A stretch of 50,766 nucleotides of DNA from Ancylobacter novellus. Lineage in GTDB: Bacteria > Pseudomonadota > Alphaproteobacteria > Rhizobiales > Xanthobacteraceae. Of the stretch, positions 6,795 through 15,186 are shown piece by piece. The stretch covers positions 1-50,766 of the forward strand of contig QFQD01000020.1 of the NCBI GenBank assembly GCA_003241485.1. Reading direction: 5' to 3'. Each line of letters opens with the position of its first letter. Within the stretch, counting starts at the first letter, position 1. A program made the translations under genes and the position numbers. The notes beneath the pieces were generated by a model. That model had not been told where the DNA came from. It made no database searches and saw only the letters and a program-made list of their open reading frames with translations.

Positions 6795-6808
6795 AAGGGG
6801 AACCAGAA

Positions 6809-7027
6809 ATGTTCAGGACCGTTGTTCTTAGTGCGATCGCTGCGTTGATGGGTTTTACCGCGCTGTTCATCGGCGCGGCGTCGGCAACCGGCTATTTCAA
6901 GCGTCAGCCCGTCGTGGCGACAGTGGAAATACCCGTCGAGCCGATCGCGGGAGACTGCGTTATCCAATCCAAGTGGATGAGCGACGCCGGCCGCATGGTC
7001 AAGGTCGAGCGACCCGTCTGCTACTGA
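6809..7027 (+). CDS. Tiny exported two-cysteine protein, copy B
   Basis: I do not recognise this 72-residue protein. Residues 1-27 form an N-terminal hydrophobic signal or anchor (MFRTVVLSAIAALMG onward, with an ASA cleavage-like site). The short mature part holds C50 and C71 spaced by 20 residues and ends ERPVCY, resembling the RRCVFDD end of the neighbouring small protein. The ATG at 6809 is preferred over one at 6791 because GGAAGGGG lies just upstream of it. The gene has its own EcfG-type promoter with a CtrA site, a structured leader and a strong terminator. This is elaborate control for such a small gene, and suggests a stress- and cell-cycle-linked envelope role. Confidence 0.7.
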   Translation: MFRTVVLSAIAALMGFTALFIGAASATGYFKRQPVVATVEIPVEPIAGDCVIQSKWMSDAGRMVKVERPVCY

Positions 7028-7087
7028 CCGAATTTCACAAATAGGCTCGCGGCATCCAACTCCCCCAAGCCCCACGCGAGCCCATAT

Positions 7088-7127
7088 GCCCCGGTTCCTT
7101 CCCCCTAAGGAGCCGGGGCTTTTTTTT
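7088..7127 (+). terminator. Strong intrinsic terminator
   Basis: GCCCCGGTTCCTT pairs with AAGGAGCCGGGGC over 13 bp (one G-U) around CCCCCT, followed by eight T. It ends the transcript of the small exported protein at 6809-7027. Confidence 0.95.
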
Positions 7128-7420
7128 GCGCTGCTGAGATGAACGACCGACAACCTGCCGTTCAGCACGCATTGTCCCTTCATGCGCGAGGGTTAATCGC
7201 GCCGGACCATTGACCGCGCACACGACCCCGAACCAGCCCGTTGCCGCCGACCCGGTGCTGGGTTCGGCGCCCCTGGTTCCGCGCTGAAGCGGGACCGGGG
7301 GCCTCGCCGACTGTCGCATCATCACGCCGACGCCGGGACATCCATCACAACCCGTCATTGGCTTTGCTACATCTGAGCGCCCATCATGCTGGTTGCCCTT
7401 CAACGTTTCGCGAGCACCCC
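7128..7420 (+). other. Gene-free region with one long hairpin before the DinB-fold gene
   Basis: No convincing gene is seen between the terminator and the ATG at 7421. The region contains a 14-bp stem at 7269-7302 (C-rich arm CCCCTGGTTCCGC, loop GCTGAA, with two G-U pairs only if read as plus-strand RNA). A possible weak promoter, TTGGCT near 7361, follows. No T-run follows the hairpin. Confidence 0.4.
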
Positions 7421-7957
7421 ATGACCGCCGTCGATCTCTTCGTTCAACGCTACCGCACCTTCGCCGCCTATAATGCCTGGGCCAATCGCCGGCTTTATCA
7501 GGCCGCCGCGCTGCTCAGCGAAGGGCAGTACCGCGCGGAACGCGGCGCCTTCTTCGGCTCCGTTCACGGCACGCTCAACCATCTGCTCGTCACCGACCGG
7601 ATCTGGATGCGGCGGATCACCGGCAGCGGCGACGCGCCGATCCGGCTGGATGCCATTCTCTACGAAACCCTCTCGGAGCTGACGCCCGCCCGACAGGCGG
7701 AGGACGCGCGCATCGCCACACATATCGCCAGCCTGGGAGCGGCCGAATTGGCCGCGGACTTCGCTTACAACAACACGGCCGGCCAGCCTTTCGTGCAGCC
7801 GCTGGCAACGGTGCTGGACCATGTGTTCAACCACCAGACCCACCATCGCGGACAGGTGCATTGTCTGCTCAGCGGGCTGATGGGCAATGCGCCGACGCCC
7901 TCGCTCGACCTCGTAATGTTCCAGCGCGAGGCCGGCATCGCCGTTCCCGCGGCGTGA
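7421..7957 (+). CDS. DinB-fold metal-binding protein
   Basis: This 178-residue protein belongs to the DinB/YfiT four-helix superfamily, which includes thiol-dependent transferases and damage-induced proteins of unknown activity. The histidines that hold the metal in this fold are visible: one in the GTLNHLL helix (about residue 53) and a cluster in FNHQTHHRGQVH (about residues 138-149). The N terminus RTFAAYNAWANRRL is typical. The ATG at 7421 is chosen because the upstream in-frame extension is low-complexity and not part of the fold. The substrate is unknown. The downstream ABC-F gene begins 81 bp later on the same strand. Confidence 0.88.
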   Translation: MTAVDLFVQRYRTFAAYNAWANRRLYQAAALLSEGQYRAERGAFFGSVHGTLNHLLVTDRIWMRRITGSGDAPIRLDAILYETLSELTPARQAEDARIATHIASLGAAELAADFAYNNTAGQPFVQPLATVLDHVFNHQTHHRGQVHCLLSGLMGNAPTPSLDLVMFQREAGIAVPAA

Positions 7958-8038
7958 CGCGGCCCGGCGGCGGCAAATGACGGCCAGCGGCCATTCAATC
8001 ACTTGCCGCCTGAGCGATGGCACGTCACAAGACGGCGC

Positions 8039-9907
8039 ATGATTACTTTCGACGACATCTCGCTCCGCGTCGCCGGACGCCTTCTCATCGAGCACGCTTC
8101 GGTCTTCGTCCCGGAGGGCGCGCGGGTCGGTCTGGTCGGGCGCAATGGCACGGGCAAGACGACGCTGTTCCGCGCCATAACCGGCGATCTCTCGCTTGAG
8201 ACGGGCAATATCCGCATCCCCGCGAACTGCCGTATCGGCCAGGTGGCGCAGGAAGCGCCCGCGGGACCCGAGCGATTGATCGACGTGGTGCTGGCGGCCG
8301 ATACGGAGCGCGCCGCGCTGCTTGCCGAGCAGACAGGCGTCACCGACCCCGCACGCATTGCCGATATCGAGCTGCGCCTCGTGGACATCGACGCGCATTC
8401 CGCGCCTGCGCGGGCGGCACGCATCCTCGCCGGCCTCGGCTTCGACGAAGCGGCGCAGCAGCGGCCCTGCTCGGAGTTCTCCGGTGGCTGGCGCATGCGC
8501 GTGGCGCTGGCCGCCGTGCTGTTTTCCGAACCTGACCTCTTGCTGCTGGACGAGCCGACCAACTATCTCGACCTTGAAGGCACGCTGTGGCTGCAGGACT
8601 ATCTCGCTCATTATCCGCGCACCGTGCTCATCGTCAGCCATGATCGCGAGCTGCTGAACGAATCCGTCTCGTTCATCCTGCATCTCGACCAGCGCAAGCT
8701 GACCCTCTGGCGCGGCGGCTACGATTCCTTCGAGCGCCAGAGGGCGGAGAAGCAGACACTCGACCAGAAGGCGCGCACCAAGCAGGAAGCCAAGCGCAAG
8801 CATATGGAGGCGTTCGTGCAGCGCTTCCGCGCCAAGGCCTCGAAAGCCCGACAGGCACAGTCTCGCCTGAAGGCGCTGGCCCGCATGGCCCCCATTGCGG
8901 AAGTGGTCGGCGAGAGTGCCGCCGCCATCTCGATCCGGCATCCCGAACGCCAGCTTTCCCCGCCGATCATGACGCTGGACGGCGTTTCCGCCGGCTATGA
9001 CGGCCGGGTCATCCTGCGCAACCTGACCTTGCGCATCGATCACGACGACCGCATCGCCCTGCTCGGGCCGAACGGCAATGGCAAGTCGACCTTCGCCAAG
9101 CTGATCTCGAACCGGCTCGCGCCGCTGGGCGGCAGGGTGGTCGCCGCATCGGGGCTGGAAATCGCCTATCTCGCGCAACATCAGCTCGATGAACTGGTGG
9201 CCGAGGACACGGTCTATGACCATGTCCGTCGGCTGATGCCGGACGCGCCGGAGGCGAAGGTTCGGGCACGGGCTGCCGAAATGGGATTTTCCGGCGCGCC
9301 GGCCAATACGCGGATCGCCAGCCTGTCAGGCGGCGAGAAGGCGCGGCTGCTGCTGGGGCTCGCCGCCTTTCACGGGCCGCATCTGCTGATTCTCGACGAG
9401 CCCACCAACCATCTCGACATCGCCTCGCGGCAGGCGCTGGTCGAGGCGCTGAACGATTTTCCCGGCGCGGTCATCCTCATCAGCCATGACCGCTCCTTGC
9501 TCGATGCGGCGGCGGAACGGCTTTGGCTTGTCGCAGACGGTACGGTGCGCCCCTATGAGGGTGATCTCGACGAGTACCAGCAGCTGGTGCTGCGCAAATC
9601 CTCGCCGAAGGAGCGCGCGCCCTCGGCCTCCGATACGCCAATGCGCAGGGATGCCCCGAAGCGTCCCGCGCTCGGGCCGCTGCGCAAGCAGATCAAGGAA
9701 GCCGAAACGGCGATGGCGCGGATGGAGAGCGAGATCGCCAAGCTCGATGCCCGGCTGGCGGCACCCGGATTCTATGAGAAGGATCCGCGGGAGGCGGCTC
9801 AGCTTTCCGCGACGCGCGCTCAGCTCAGCGAAAAGCTCGCCACCGAGGAGGAGCGCTGGATCACGCTCTCGGGCGAGCTGGAGCAGATCGAAGCCGGCAC
9901 TATGTGA
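8039..9907 (+). CDS. ABC-F family ATPase (YheS-like)
   Basis: This 622-residue soluble protein has two ABC cassettes and no membrane domain, as in ABC-F proteins that act on the ribosome. Cassette 1: Walker A GRNGTGKT at 34-41, signature FSGGWRMR near 147, then LLLLDEPTNYLD. A charged linker rich in K/R/Q (about 235-290) corresponds to the P-site tRNA interaction motif. Cassette 2: GPNGNGKS near 343, LSGGEKARLLLG, and LDEPTNHLD. A C-terminal coiled coil (about 545-620) closes it. The SGGWRMR signature resembles the YheS branch more than EttA or Uup. A GC hairpin at 9914-9930 follows, without a T-run. Confidence 0.93.
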   Translation: MITFDDISLRVAGRLLIEHASVFVPEGARVGLVGRNGTGKTTLFRAITGDLSLETGNIRIPANCRIGQVAQEAPAGPERLIDVVLAADTERAALLAEQTGVTDPARIADIELRLVDIDAHSAPARAARILAGLGFDEAAQQRPCSEFSGGWRMRVALAAVLFSEPDLLLLDEPTNYLDLEGTLWLQDYLAHYPRTVLIVSHDRELLNESVSFILHLDQRKLTLWRGGYDSFERQRAEKQTLDQKARTKQEAKRKHMEAFVQRFRAKASKARQAQSRLKALARMAPIAEVVGESAAAISIRHPERQLSPPIMTLDGVSAGYDGRVILRNLTLRIDHDDRIALLGPNGNGKSTFAKLISNRLAPLGGRVVAASGLEIAYLAQHQLDELVAEDTVYDHVRRLMPDAPEAKVRARAAEMGFSGAPANTRIASLSGGEKARLLLGLAAFHGPHLLILDEPTNHLDIASRQALVEALNDFPGAVILISHDRSLLDAAAERLWLVADGTVRPYEGDLDEYQQLVLRKSSPKERAPSASDTPMRRDAPKRPALGPLRKQIKEAETAMARMESEIAKLDARLAAPGFYEKDPREAAQLSATRAQLSEKLATEEERWITLSGELEQIEAGTM

Positions 9908-10186
9908 GGCGGGCGCCGGCCCCGCCGGCGTAGCCGCGCGTCACAGGCAGAAGCGACCGGCACGTCTTCGTGCGTTCGGTGACGGCGCACGACGTGAAAG
10001 AGACGGACTGACGGAGAGGCAGGGACGCCCTGCCCGAGGCACCCCATCCGCACGCCCGGTCCAACCAGTCCCATCCTATCGAGCCAGGCACCGTCGCCAA
10101 CCGCAGGCGGCAGGGCTGGGCTGCCGACGCGCGATTGCGAAGGCGCGGCATCGGTTTGTCAGATGAAGTGAGGAACGTTCCGACAA
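9908..10186 (+). other. Gene-free stretch between ABC-F and porin genes
   Basis: I see no supported gene in this convergent gap. It holds a 7-bp hairpin at 9914-9930 (CGCCGGC/GCCGGCG) just after the ABC-F stop, which may end that transcript, and a 10-bp palindrome GGAACGTTCC near 10172-10181. Confidence 0.5.
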
Positions 10187-10215
10187 AAAGAAAAGCCCCG
10201 GCACAAGGCCGGGGC
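10187..10215 (-). terminator. Intrinsic terminator of the porin gene
   Basis: Minus-strand GCCCCGGC pairs with GCCGGGGC around a five-base loop and is followed by TTTTCTTTTT. It lies about 25 bp after the porin stop. Confidence 0.92.
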
Positions 10216-10240
10216 TTCCCTAACTTCAGATCCGAAAGGA

Positions 10241-11506
10241 TCAGAAGGTGCGGCGAACCGAGAGCAGCACCTGGTTGAAGTTCGACGAACCGACGAGGTT
10301 GCCGAAGCCATTCGTAACCGGGGTGTCGTAGTCGGTCGCGCCGTAGGTGTACTGCGCCACGAACAGCAGGTTCTTGACCGGGGTCCAGTTCAGGCTGCCG
10401 CCCACGTTGTAGATGCTGTAGCCACCGATGCCGGTCGCCGCGGTGTAGGCCGACGGGACGTCGCCTTCGCCGTAGTTGCCGTACAGCACGCCGAAGACCT
10501 GGGGCGTGAAGAAGTGGGTCAGCTCGGCCGCGACGGTCCAAGCGTCAGACGCCTCGAGCTCGCCGGTGAGCGGGTTGTAGTAGAGGTCCTGGATCGAATA
10601 GATCGAGGAGAAGCCGCCGTTGATGCCGGTGTAGCCGGTAGCGCCGGAAGCGTAGGCACCTTCGACGTACAGGGTGTCACCCTCGCCGAGAGCGTTCAGG
10701 TTGAACTTGACGCCACCGAGGACGGCCCAGCCGACCGAGTCAGCAGTGGTCGCGAAGGGAGCGTTCAGGTTGTAGTAGCTGTCGTCCAGCTGACGGATCG
10801 CGCCCGAGATCTGGAAACCGCCCCACTCGCCTTCGTAGTTGATGTTGCCGATCAGCGCCGGGATATCGGGCTGAGCGGTGAAGCCGAGGCTGTCACCGTT
10901 CGAACGGTTCGAGTCGTCTTCCACCGAGATCGTGGCCGTGAAGCCGTTGCCGAAGTCAGCGGTGTAGGCAGCAGCGGTGACGTTCGTGTCAGCGGTCAGA
11001 GCGACCGAGTCGAAGCCCCACACGTTGTTGTCGGCGTAGTAGTCGAAGAACGACTGAACCTTACCGAAGGTGAAACCAGCGAACTGGATGTAGCCCTTGT
11101 CGAGGTTGAGCGAGGTGGAGTCGCCGCCGTCGCCGTACACGTTGCCGAGGCCGTCACCGTAGGTGGCGCGCAGGTCGATGAACGAACGCAGCGTGCCGTA
11201 TTCGGTCTGGGTGCGGGCGTCGAGGCGGATGGCGCCACGAGCGCGGAAGTACGAGGACTGGAACTCGCCGCTCGGGAGGTAGTCGTAGTCCTGATAGTAG
11301 TAGTCGGCCTGGACGAAGCCGCCGACCTTCAGGCAGGTGTCAGTGCCGGGGATGTAATAGAAGCCCGAACCATAGGTCGAGCAGATCTTCACATATTCCG
11401 CAGCCTTCGCCTTCACAGGCAGATCGGCCGCCGCAGCAGTCCCGACCATAGCAAGCCCGGCAACCGAGCCCAGCAGTACATTCTTGATGACCGTCTTCAA
11501 CTTCAT
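10241..11506 (-). CDS. Outer-membrane porin, alphaproteobacterial type
   Basis: This 421-residue protein is an Omp2b/RopA-like general porin (Porin_2 family), forming a trimeric beta-barrel that lets small solutes cross the outer membrane. The start at 11506 (MKLKTVIKN) has GGGGGAGA directly upstream and gives a standard signal peptide cut after AAA near residue 27 (mature ADLPVKAK). The two conserved cysteines near the mature N terminus are in KICSTYG and TDTCLKVGG, followed by GGFVQADYYYQ. The chain ends RRTF with the terminal phenylalanine needed for outer-membrane assembly. The gene is monocistronic, with its own terminator and a 290-bp upstream region. Confidence 0.96.
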   Translation of the reverse strand: MKLKTVIKNVLLGSVAGLAMVGTAAAADLPVKAKAAEYVKICSTYGSGFYYIPGTDTCLKVGGFVQADYYYQDYDYLPSGEFQSSYFRARGAIRLDARTQTEYGTLRSFIDLRATYGDGLGNVYGDGGDSTSLNLDKGYIQFAGFTFGKVQSFFDYYADNNVWGFDSVALTADTNVTAAAYTADFGNGFTATISVEDDSNRSNGDSLGFTAQPDIPALIGNINYEGEWGGFQISGAIRQLDDSYYNLNAPFATTADSVGWAVLGGVKFNLNALGEGDTLYVEGAYASGATGYTGINGGFSSIYSIQDLYYNPLTGELEASDAWTVAAELTHFFTPQVFGVLYGNYGEGDVPSAYTAATGIGGYSIYNVGGSLNWTPVKNLLFVAQYTYGATDYDTPVTNGFGNLVGSSNFNQVLLSVRRTF

Positions 11507-11798
11507 TCTCCCCCAAATTGGACCAATGTTGGGTTTTCGCTTGTCAGGACCCACCGCATGTCGCGGCATCCGTGGAGGATATTGTTGGAAACGATGGAGC
11601 GGTGCAAAGCCAAAGTGGCCGGAAAGGGGCTCTCAGGGCCATTCAGCGACGGAGTGTTGCCATCCAGACACAATTTTCACACGCCCGGTGGCCAGCTTTA
11701 CCGACAATTCACCAACTTAAAAAACCATGATGAATCAAGGCTTAACGCCAGTGGCGCGGGTACGCGTCCTCATGCGCAGCGCCATATTTCGTCAGGAT
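11507..11798 (-). promoter_or_regulatory. Upstream region of the porin gene
   Basis: This 292-bp region between the porin start and the holC stop is locally richer in A/T (a T6 tract on the minus strand near 11720) and holds no convincing gene. The porin promoter should lie here, but I could not choose one hexamer pair with confidence. A TTAAC half-site near 11740 has no partner. Confidence 0.35.
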
Positions 11799-12245
11799 TC
11801 AGCGCCGCTGCCAGCGCCCCTCGGCGGTCTGCTGCCAATAAGCGACCTCATGGCCGCCATCTTTCGCCACGCGCCATTGCGCACGGGCATTCTCGATCTC
11901 TTCCGGCTCGGCGCCGTTGAACAGATGAATCACGCGCGCGTACGAGGCGAGATCGGGAATCGCGGCGCGCTCCACCAGGAATCGCACCTGCGCGCCATTG
12001 GGATTCGCTTCCGTCGTGGTGAGAAGAATCGGCTGGCGCGCCGATTCGGGCTGGCGATCGGTGCCATGCGGCAGGAACGACGCCTCGTCATAGGTCCAGA
12101 GCAGCTGGTCGAGCGCGTCCACGCGCTCTTCGGTGGAGGCCTGCACCACGCAGCGCCAGCCGCGCTCCAGGCATTTCTCCAGCAAAAGCGGAAGGGCGGC
12201 CTCCATGGGCCGCCCCTGCAGATGATAAAAGAAGACCTCGGCCAT
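11799..12245 (-). CDS. holC: DNA polymerase III subunit chi
   Basis: HolC is the chi subunit of the clamp-loader complex; it links the polymerase to single-stranded-DNA-binding protein. The 148-residue length fits alphaproteobacterial chi. Typical features are the N-terminal MAEVFFYHLQ, the VDALDQLLWTYDEASFLPHG segment, and the QPILLTT strand. The gene follows pepA on the same strand with a 32-bp gap, the common pepA-holC pair. An open frame extends further upstream into pepA but encodes no chi sequence, so the ATG at 12245 is used. Confidence 0.93.
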   Translation of the reverse strand: MAEVFFYHLQGRPMEAALPLLLEKCLERGWRCVVQASTEERVDALDQLLWTYDEASFLPHGTDRQPESARQPILLTTTEANPNGAQVRFLVERAAIPDLASYARVIHLFNGAEPEEIENARAQWRVAKDGGHEVAYWQQTAEGRWQRR

Positions 12246-12277
12246 CACCCCGGTACCCTGCAGTGCCTCGCGGCGCG

Positions 12278-13786
12278 TCAGGATTCGTAGTGCTGCGCGA
12301 CGAGATGGTCGAGAAGGCGCACGCCCCAGCCCGCGCCCCAGCTCTTGTTGAACTCGTTCGCAGGCGAGGACATGGCGGTGCCGGCGATGTCGAGATGCGC
12401 CCACGGCACGTCGCCGACGAATCGCTTGATGAACTGCGCAGCGGTGATCGAGCCGCCGAAGCGCCCGCCCGTGTTCTTCATGTCGGCAAACTTCGAATCG
12501 ATCATCTTGTCGTATTCGGGCGAGAGCGGCAGGCGCCACACCTTCTCGCCGGTGGCCTGCCCGGAGGCGAACAGCCGCTCGGCCAGCGTGTCGTCATTGG
12601 AGAACAGGCCGGCATGCTCGGTGCCGAGCGCCACCATGATGGCGCCGGTGAGCGTGGCGAGGTCCACCATGAAGCGCGGCTTGAAGCGCTCCTTGGCGTA
12701 CCAGAGCACATCGCCCAGTACGAGGCGGCCCTCGGCGTCGGTGTTGATGATCTCGATCGTCTGGCCCGACATGGAGGTGACGATGTCGCCGGGCCGCTGC
12801 GCGTTGCCGTCCGGCATGTTCTCGACGAGGCCGATCAGGCCGATGGCGTTCACCTTCGCCTTGCGGCTGGCCAGCGCGTGCATGAGGCCGACGACGCAGG
12901 CCGCGCCCGCCATGTCGCCCTTCATGTCCTCCATGCCGGCGGCCTGCTTGATGGAGATGCCGCCGGTGTCGAACACCACACCCTTGCCGACGAAGACCAC
13001 CGGCGCCTCGTCGTCCTTCGTGCCCTTCCAGCGCATCACGACGACGCGGCTCTCCTGGGTCGAGCCTTGGCCGACGCCGAGCAGCGCGCCCATGCCGAGC
13101 TTGCGCAGTTCCTTCTCGCCCATCACCTCGACCTCGACGTCGAGCTTGGAGAGGTCGCCGGCGCGCTTGGCGAATTCGGTCGGGGTCAGCACATTGGCCG
13201 GCTCGTTGACCAGATCGCGGGCGATGACGATGCCCTCGCCGACGCCTTCGCGCTTCTTGAAGGCGCGCTTCGCCGCCGTGTCGTCCTGTATATAAAGAGT
13301 GATCTTCGGCCGCGCGGTCGCCTCTTCAGGCTTCTTGCGGGTCTTGTAGCGGTCGAAATTGTAAGCGCGCAGCCGGGCGCCGACGGCGAACTCCGCAGCC
13401 GCCTCGGGGGCCACCTCGCCATGCGGCAGCGCCAGAACGACGCTCGCGTCCTTCACCGCGCCGGGCAGCTTGCCCATGGCGGTGCCGCCAATCTTCAACC
13501 AGTCGAAGGTGGTCAGCTCGGCCGGCTTGCCGACACCGACGAGGATGAGGCGGGCGATCGCCAGCCCCGCGGGGGCGAGCACTTCGAGCGTCTTGCCCGC
13601 CTTGCCGTCGAAACGGTCGGCCTGCGCCGCGCGCGTGATCGCGTCACCCGCCGGAGCCAGCAGCGCCTCGACCGCCGGTGCCAGCGCCGGCCCTCCCCCG
13701 TCCGCCCCTTCGGCCGCGAGAAGCACGACGACGCCTTCCAGCGCGGTGGGGAGCTTGGAGAAGTTGAATTTCACGGTATCGGGCAT
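12278..13786 (-). CDS. pepA: Leucyl aminopeptidase (M17 family)
   Basis: PepA is a cytosolic hexameric metallo-aminopeptidase that removes N-terminal residues from peptides; in some bacteria it also binds DNA. The 502-residue protein has the regulatory N-terminal domain and a C-terminal catalytic domain. The two-metal site is seen in GKGVVFDTGGISIK (about residues 265-278) and NTDAEGRL (about 347-354), the family signature. The ATG at 13786 (MPDTVKF) is chosen over one 114 bp upstream, because the extension is basic and unlike the family. holC lies downstream and lptF is divergent. Confidence 0.96.
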   Translation of the reverse strand: MPDTVKFNFSKLPTALEGVVVLLAAEGADGGGPALAPAVEALLAPAGDAITRAAQADRFDGKAGKTLEVLAPAGLAIARLILVGVGKPAELTTFDWLKIGGTAMGKLPGAVKDASVVLALPHGEVAPEAAAEFAVGARLRAYNFDRYKTRKKPEEATARPKITLYIQDDTAAKRAFKKREGVGEGIVIARDLVNEPANVLTPTEFAKRAGDLSKLDVEVEVMGEKELRKLGMGALLGVGQGSTQESRVVVMRWKGTKDDEAPVVFVGKGVVFDTGGISIKQAAGMEDMKGDMAGAACVVGLMHALASRKAKVNAIGLIGLVENMPDGNAQRPGDIVTSMSGQTIEIINTDAEGRLVLGDVLWYAKERFKPRFMVDLATLTGAIMVALGTEHAGLFSNDDTLAERLFASGQATGEKVWRLPLSPEYDKMIDSKFADMKNTGGRFGGSITAAQFIKRFVGDVPWAHLDIAGTAMSSPANEFNKSWGAGWGVRLLDHLVAQHYES

Positions 13787-13991
13787 CGCAGCACCTGGCT
13801 TGGCGTCATTCTGAGCCTTCCTGTTTAGACGAATGCGCGTCCGCCGACGAGGCCCGGATGCCATCATGGTGAAGCCACAGCCCGAAGCGACGATTTGCAC
13901 ACGGCGCCGAGGCCGCTTATTGATCTGTCCGCCCGATGGTCGCGCCGGGGCGGCGGACTTGTCGCTTGGAAAGGATGAGGACCGCCGCTCG
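13787..13991. promoter_or_regulatory. Divergent promoter region of pepA and lptF
   Basis: This 205-bp intergenic region should hold promoters for both directions. A 7-bp inverted repeat, GTCCGCC (13927-13933) with GGCGGAC (13952-13958), lies just before the lptF ribosome site AAAGGATGAGG. No clear sigma-70 hexamers were found. Confidence 0.35.
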
Positions 13992-15146
13992 ATGACCCGA
14001 CTGGATCGCTATGTGTTCCGTTCGGCGATGGTCGCCTTCGTGGGAACGTTGACCGTGCTCGCCGGCATGATCTGGGTGACGCAGGCGCTGCGCCAGCTCG
14101 ACATCATGACGACGCAGGGACAGACCATCGTCGCTTTCGTCTTCATCACCAGCCTTGCCTTGCCGGCCCTCATCCTGGGCCTCGCGCCGGCGGCGCTGTT
14201 CATGGCGGTGGCGCACACGCTCTTCCGCATGAACAGCGATTCGGAAATCGTGGTGGCCAGCGCGGCGGGCATCTCCACCTGGCGTTTCCTGCGGCCGTTG
14301 ATCTTTCTGGCCCTGCTGGTGGCGGCGGGCTGCTCCAGCCTGTCGCTGGAGCTGGTCCCGGCGGCGCTGCGTCAGTTCCGCTACGAGATCAGCCAGGTGC
14401 GGGCGGACTTCGTCGGTTTTATCGCGCAGCCCGGCCGCTTCACCAATCTGGCACCGGGCATGGTGTTCAATGTGCGCGAGCGCAACGCCAATGGCGTGCT
14501 GGGCGGCATCTTCATCAACGATGCCCGCAATCCCAACGAGGTGAACACCTATCTCGCCCAGCGCGGACAGGTGGTCGATACCGCCGACGGCACCTTCCTC
14601 ATTCTGGAGGACGGCGCGATTCATCGCCGCACCGCCGGCAAGCCGGACACCAATGTGGTGGAGTTCCAGCGCTACGCCTTCGATCTGTCGCCCTTCACCT
14701 CCTCCGACAACACGGTGTACCGGGCGCCCGAGCGCAGCTTCGGCGAACTGGTGAACCCGGATACGAACGACCTCGCCTACAAGCTCGACGCGGGCCGCTT
14801 CACCGAGGAAATCCACCGCCGGCTGTCGCTGCCGCTCTATGTGCTCGCCTTCTTCGGCATCGCCGTCGCGGCGCTGGCGGAACCTCGCACCACGCGCGAG
14901 GGGCGCGGCCTGGCGCTCGCGGCCACGGCACCGTTCGTGATTGTGCTGCAGGTCACCAGCTTCGGCCTGATCAACCAGGTGAGAAACAATCCCGGTCTCA
15001 TCCCCCTCGTCTATCTGGTGCCGGTGATCTTCATCATCGGCTCGGGATTGTCGCTCAGCGGCCGCTTCAAACCGCGCATGCCGCGCGCGATCGGCCTGTT
15101 TTTCGACCGCATGGCGCAGCGCGTCGCGCGCGCCACGGTGAATTGA
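13992..15146 (+). CDS. lptF: LPS export system permease LptF
   Basis: LptF is one of the two permease subunits of the inner-membrane LptB2FG transporter that pulls lipopolysaccharide out of the membrane. The 384-residue protein has the family layout: three N-terminal helices (LPALILGLAPAALFMAVAHTL belongs to the second), a periplasmic jellyroll domain (about 140-270, including PGMVFNVRERN), and three C-terminal helices. The ATG at 13992 (MTRLDRYVFRSA) fits the family N terminus and has AAAGGATGAGG upstream; an earlier in-frame ATG would add a basic tail. lptG follows after 40 bp, then lptD, the usual cluster. Confidence 0.95.
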   Translation: MTRLDRYVFRSAMVAFVGTLTVLAGMIWVTQALRQLDIMTTQGQTIVAFVFITSLALPALILGLAPAALFMAVAHTLFRMNSDSEIVVASAAGISTWRFLRPLIFLALLVAAGCSSLSLELVPAALRQFRYEISQVRADFVGFIAQPGRFTNLAPGMVFNVRERNANGVLGGIFINDARNPNEVNTYLAQRGQVVDTADGTFLILEDGAIHRRTAGKPDTNVVEFQRYAFDLSPFTSSDNTVYRAPERSFGELVNPDTNDLAYKLDAGRFTEEIHRRLSLPLYVLAFFGIAVAALAEPRTTREGRGLALAATAPFVIVLQVTSFGLINQVRNNPGLIPLVYLVPVIFIIGSGLSLSGRFKPRMPRAIGLFFDRMAQRVARATVN

Positions 15147-15186
15147 GCCCCGTCATGCAGAAGCGTTCGCTCCGGGGAGAAACAAC

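Noticed and set aside
7400..9223. 607-codon open frame on the minus strand, opposite the DinB and ABC-F genes
   Set aside because: It is an antisense shadow of the ABC-F gene, with no recognisable motif and no ribosome site.
10514..11920. 468-codon open frame on the plus strand, opposite the porin
   Set aside because: It runs antisense through the porin barrel and upstream region; its valine-rich composition mirrors the porin codons.
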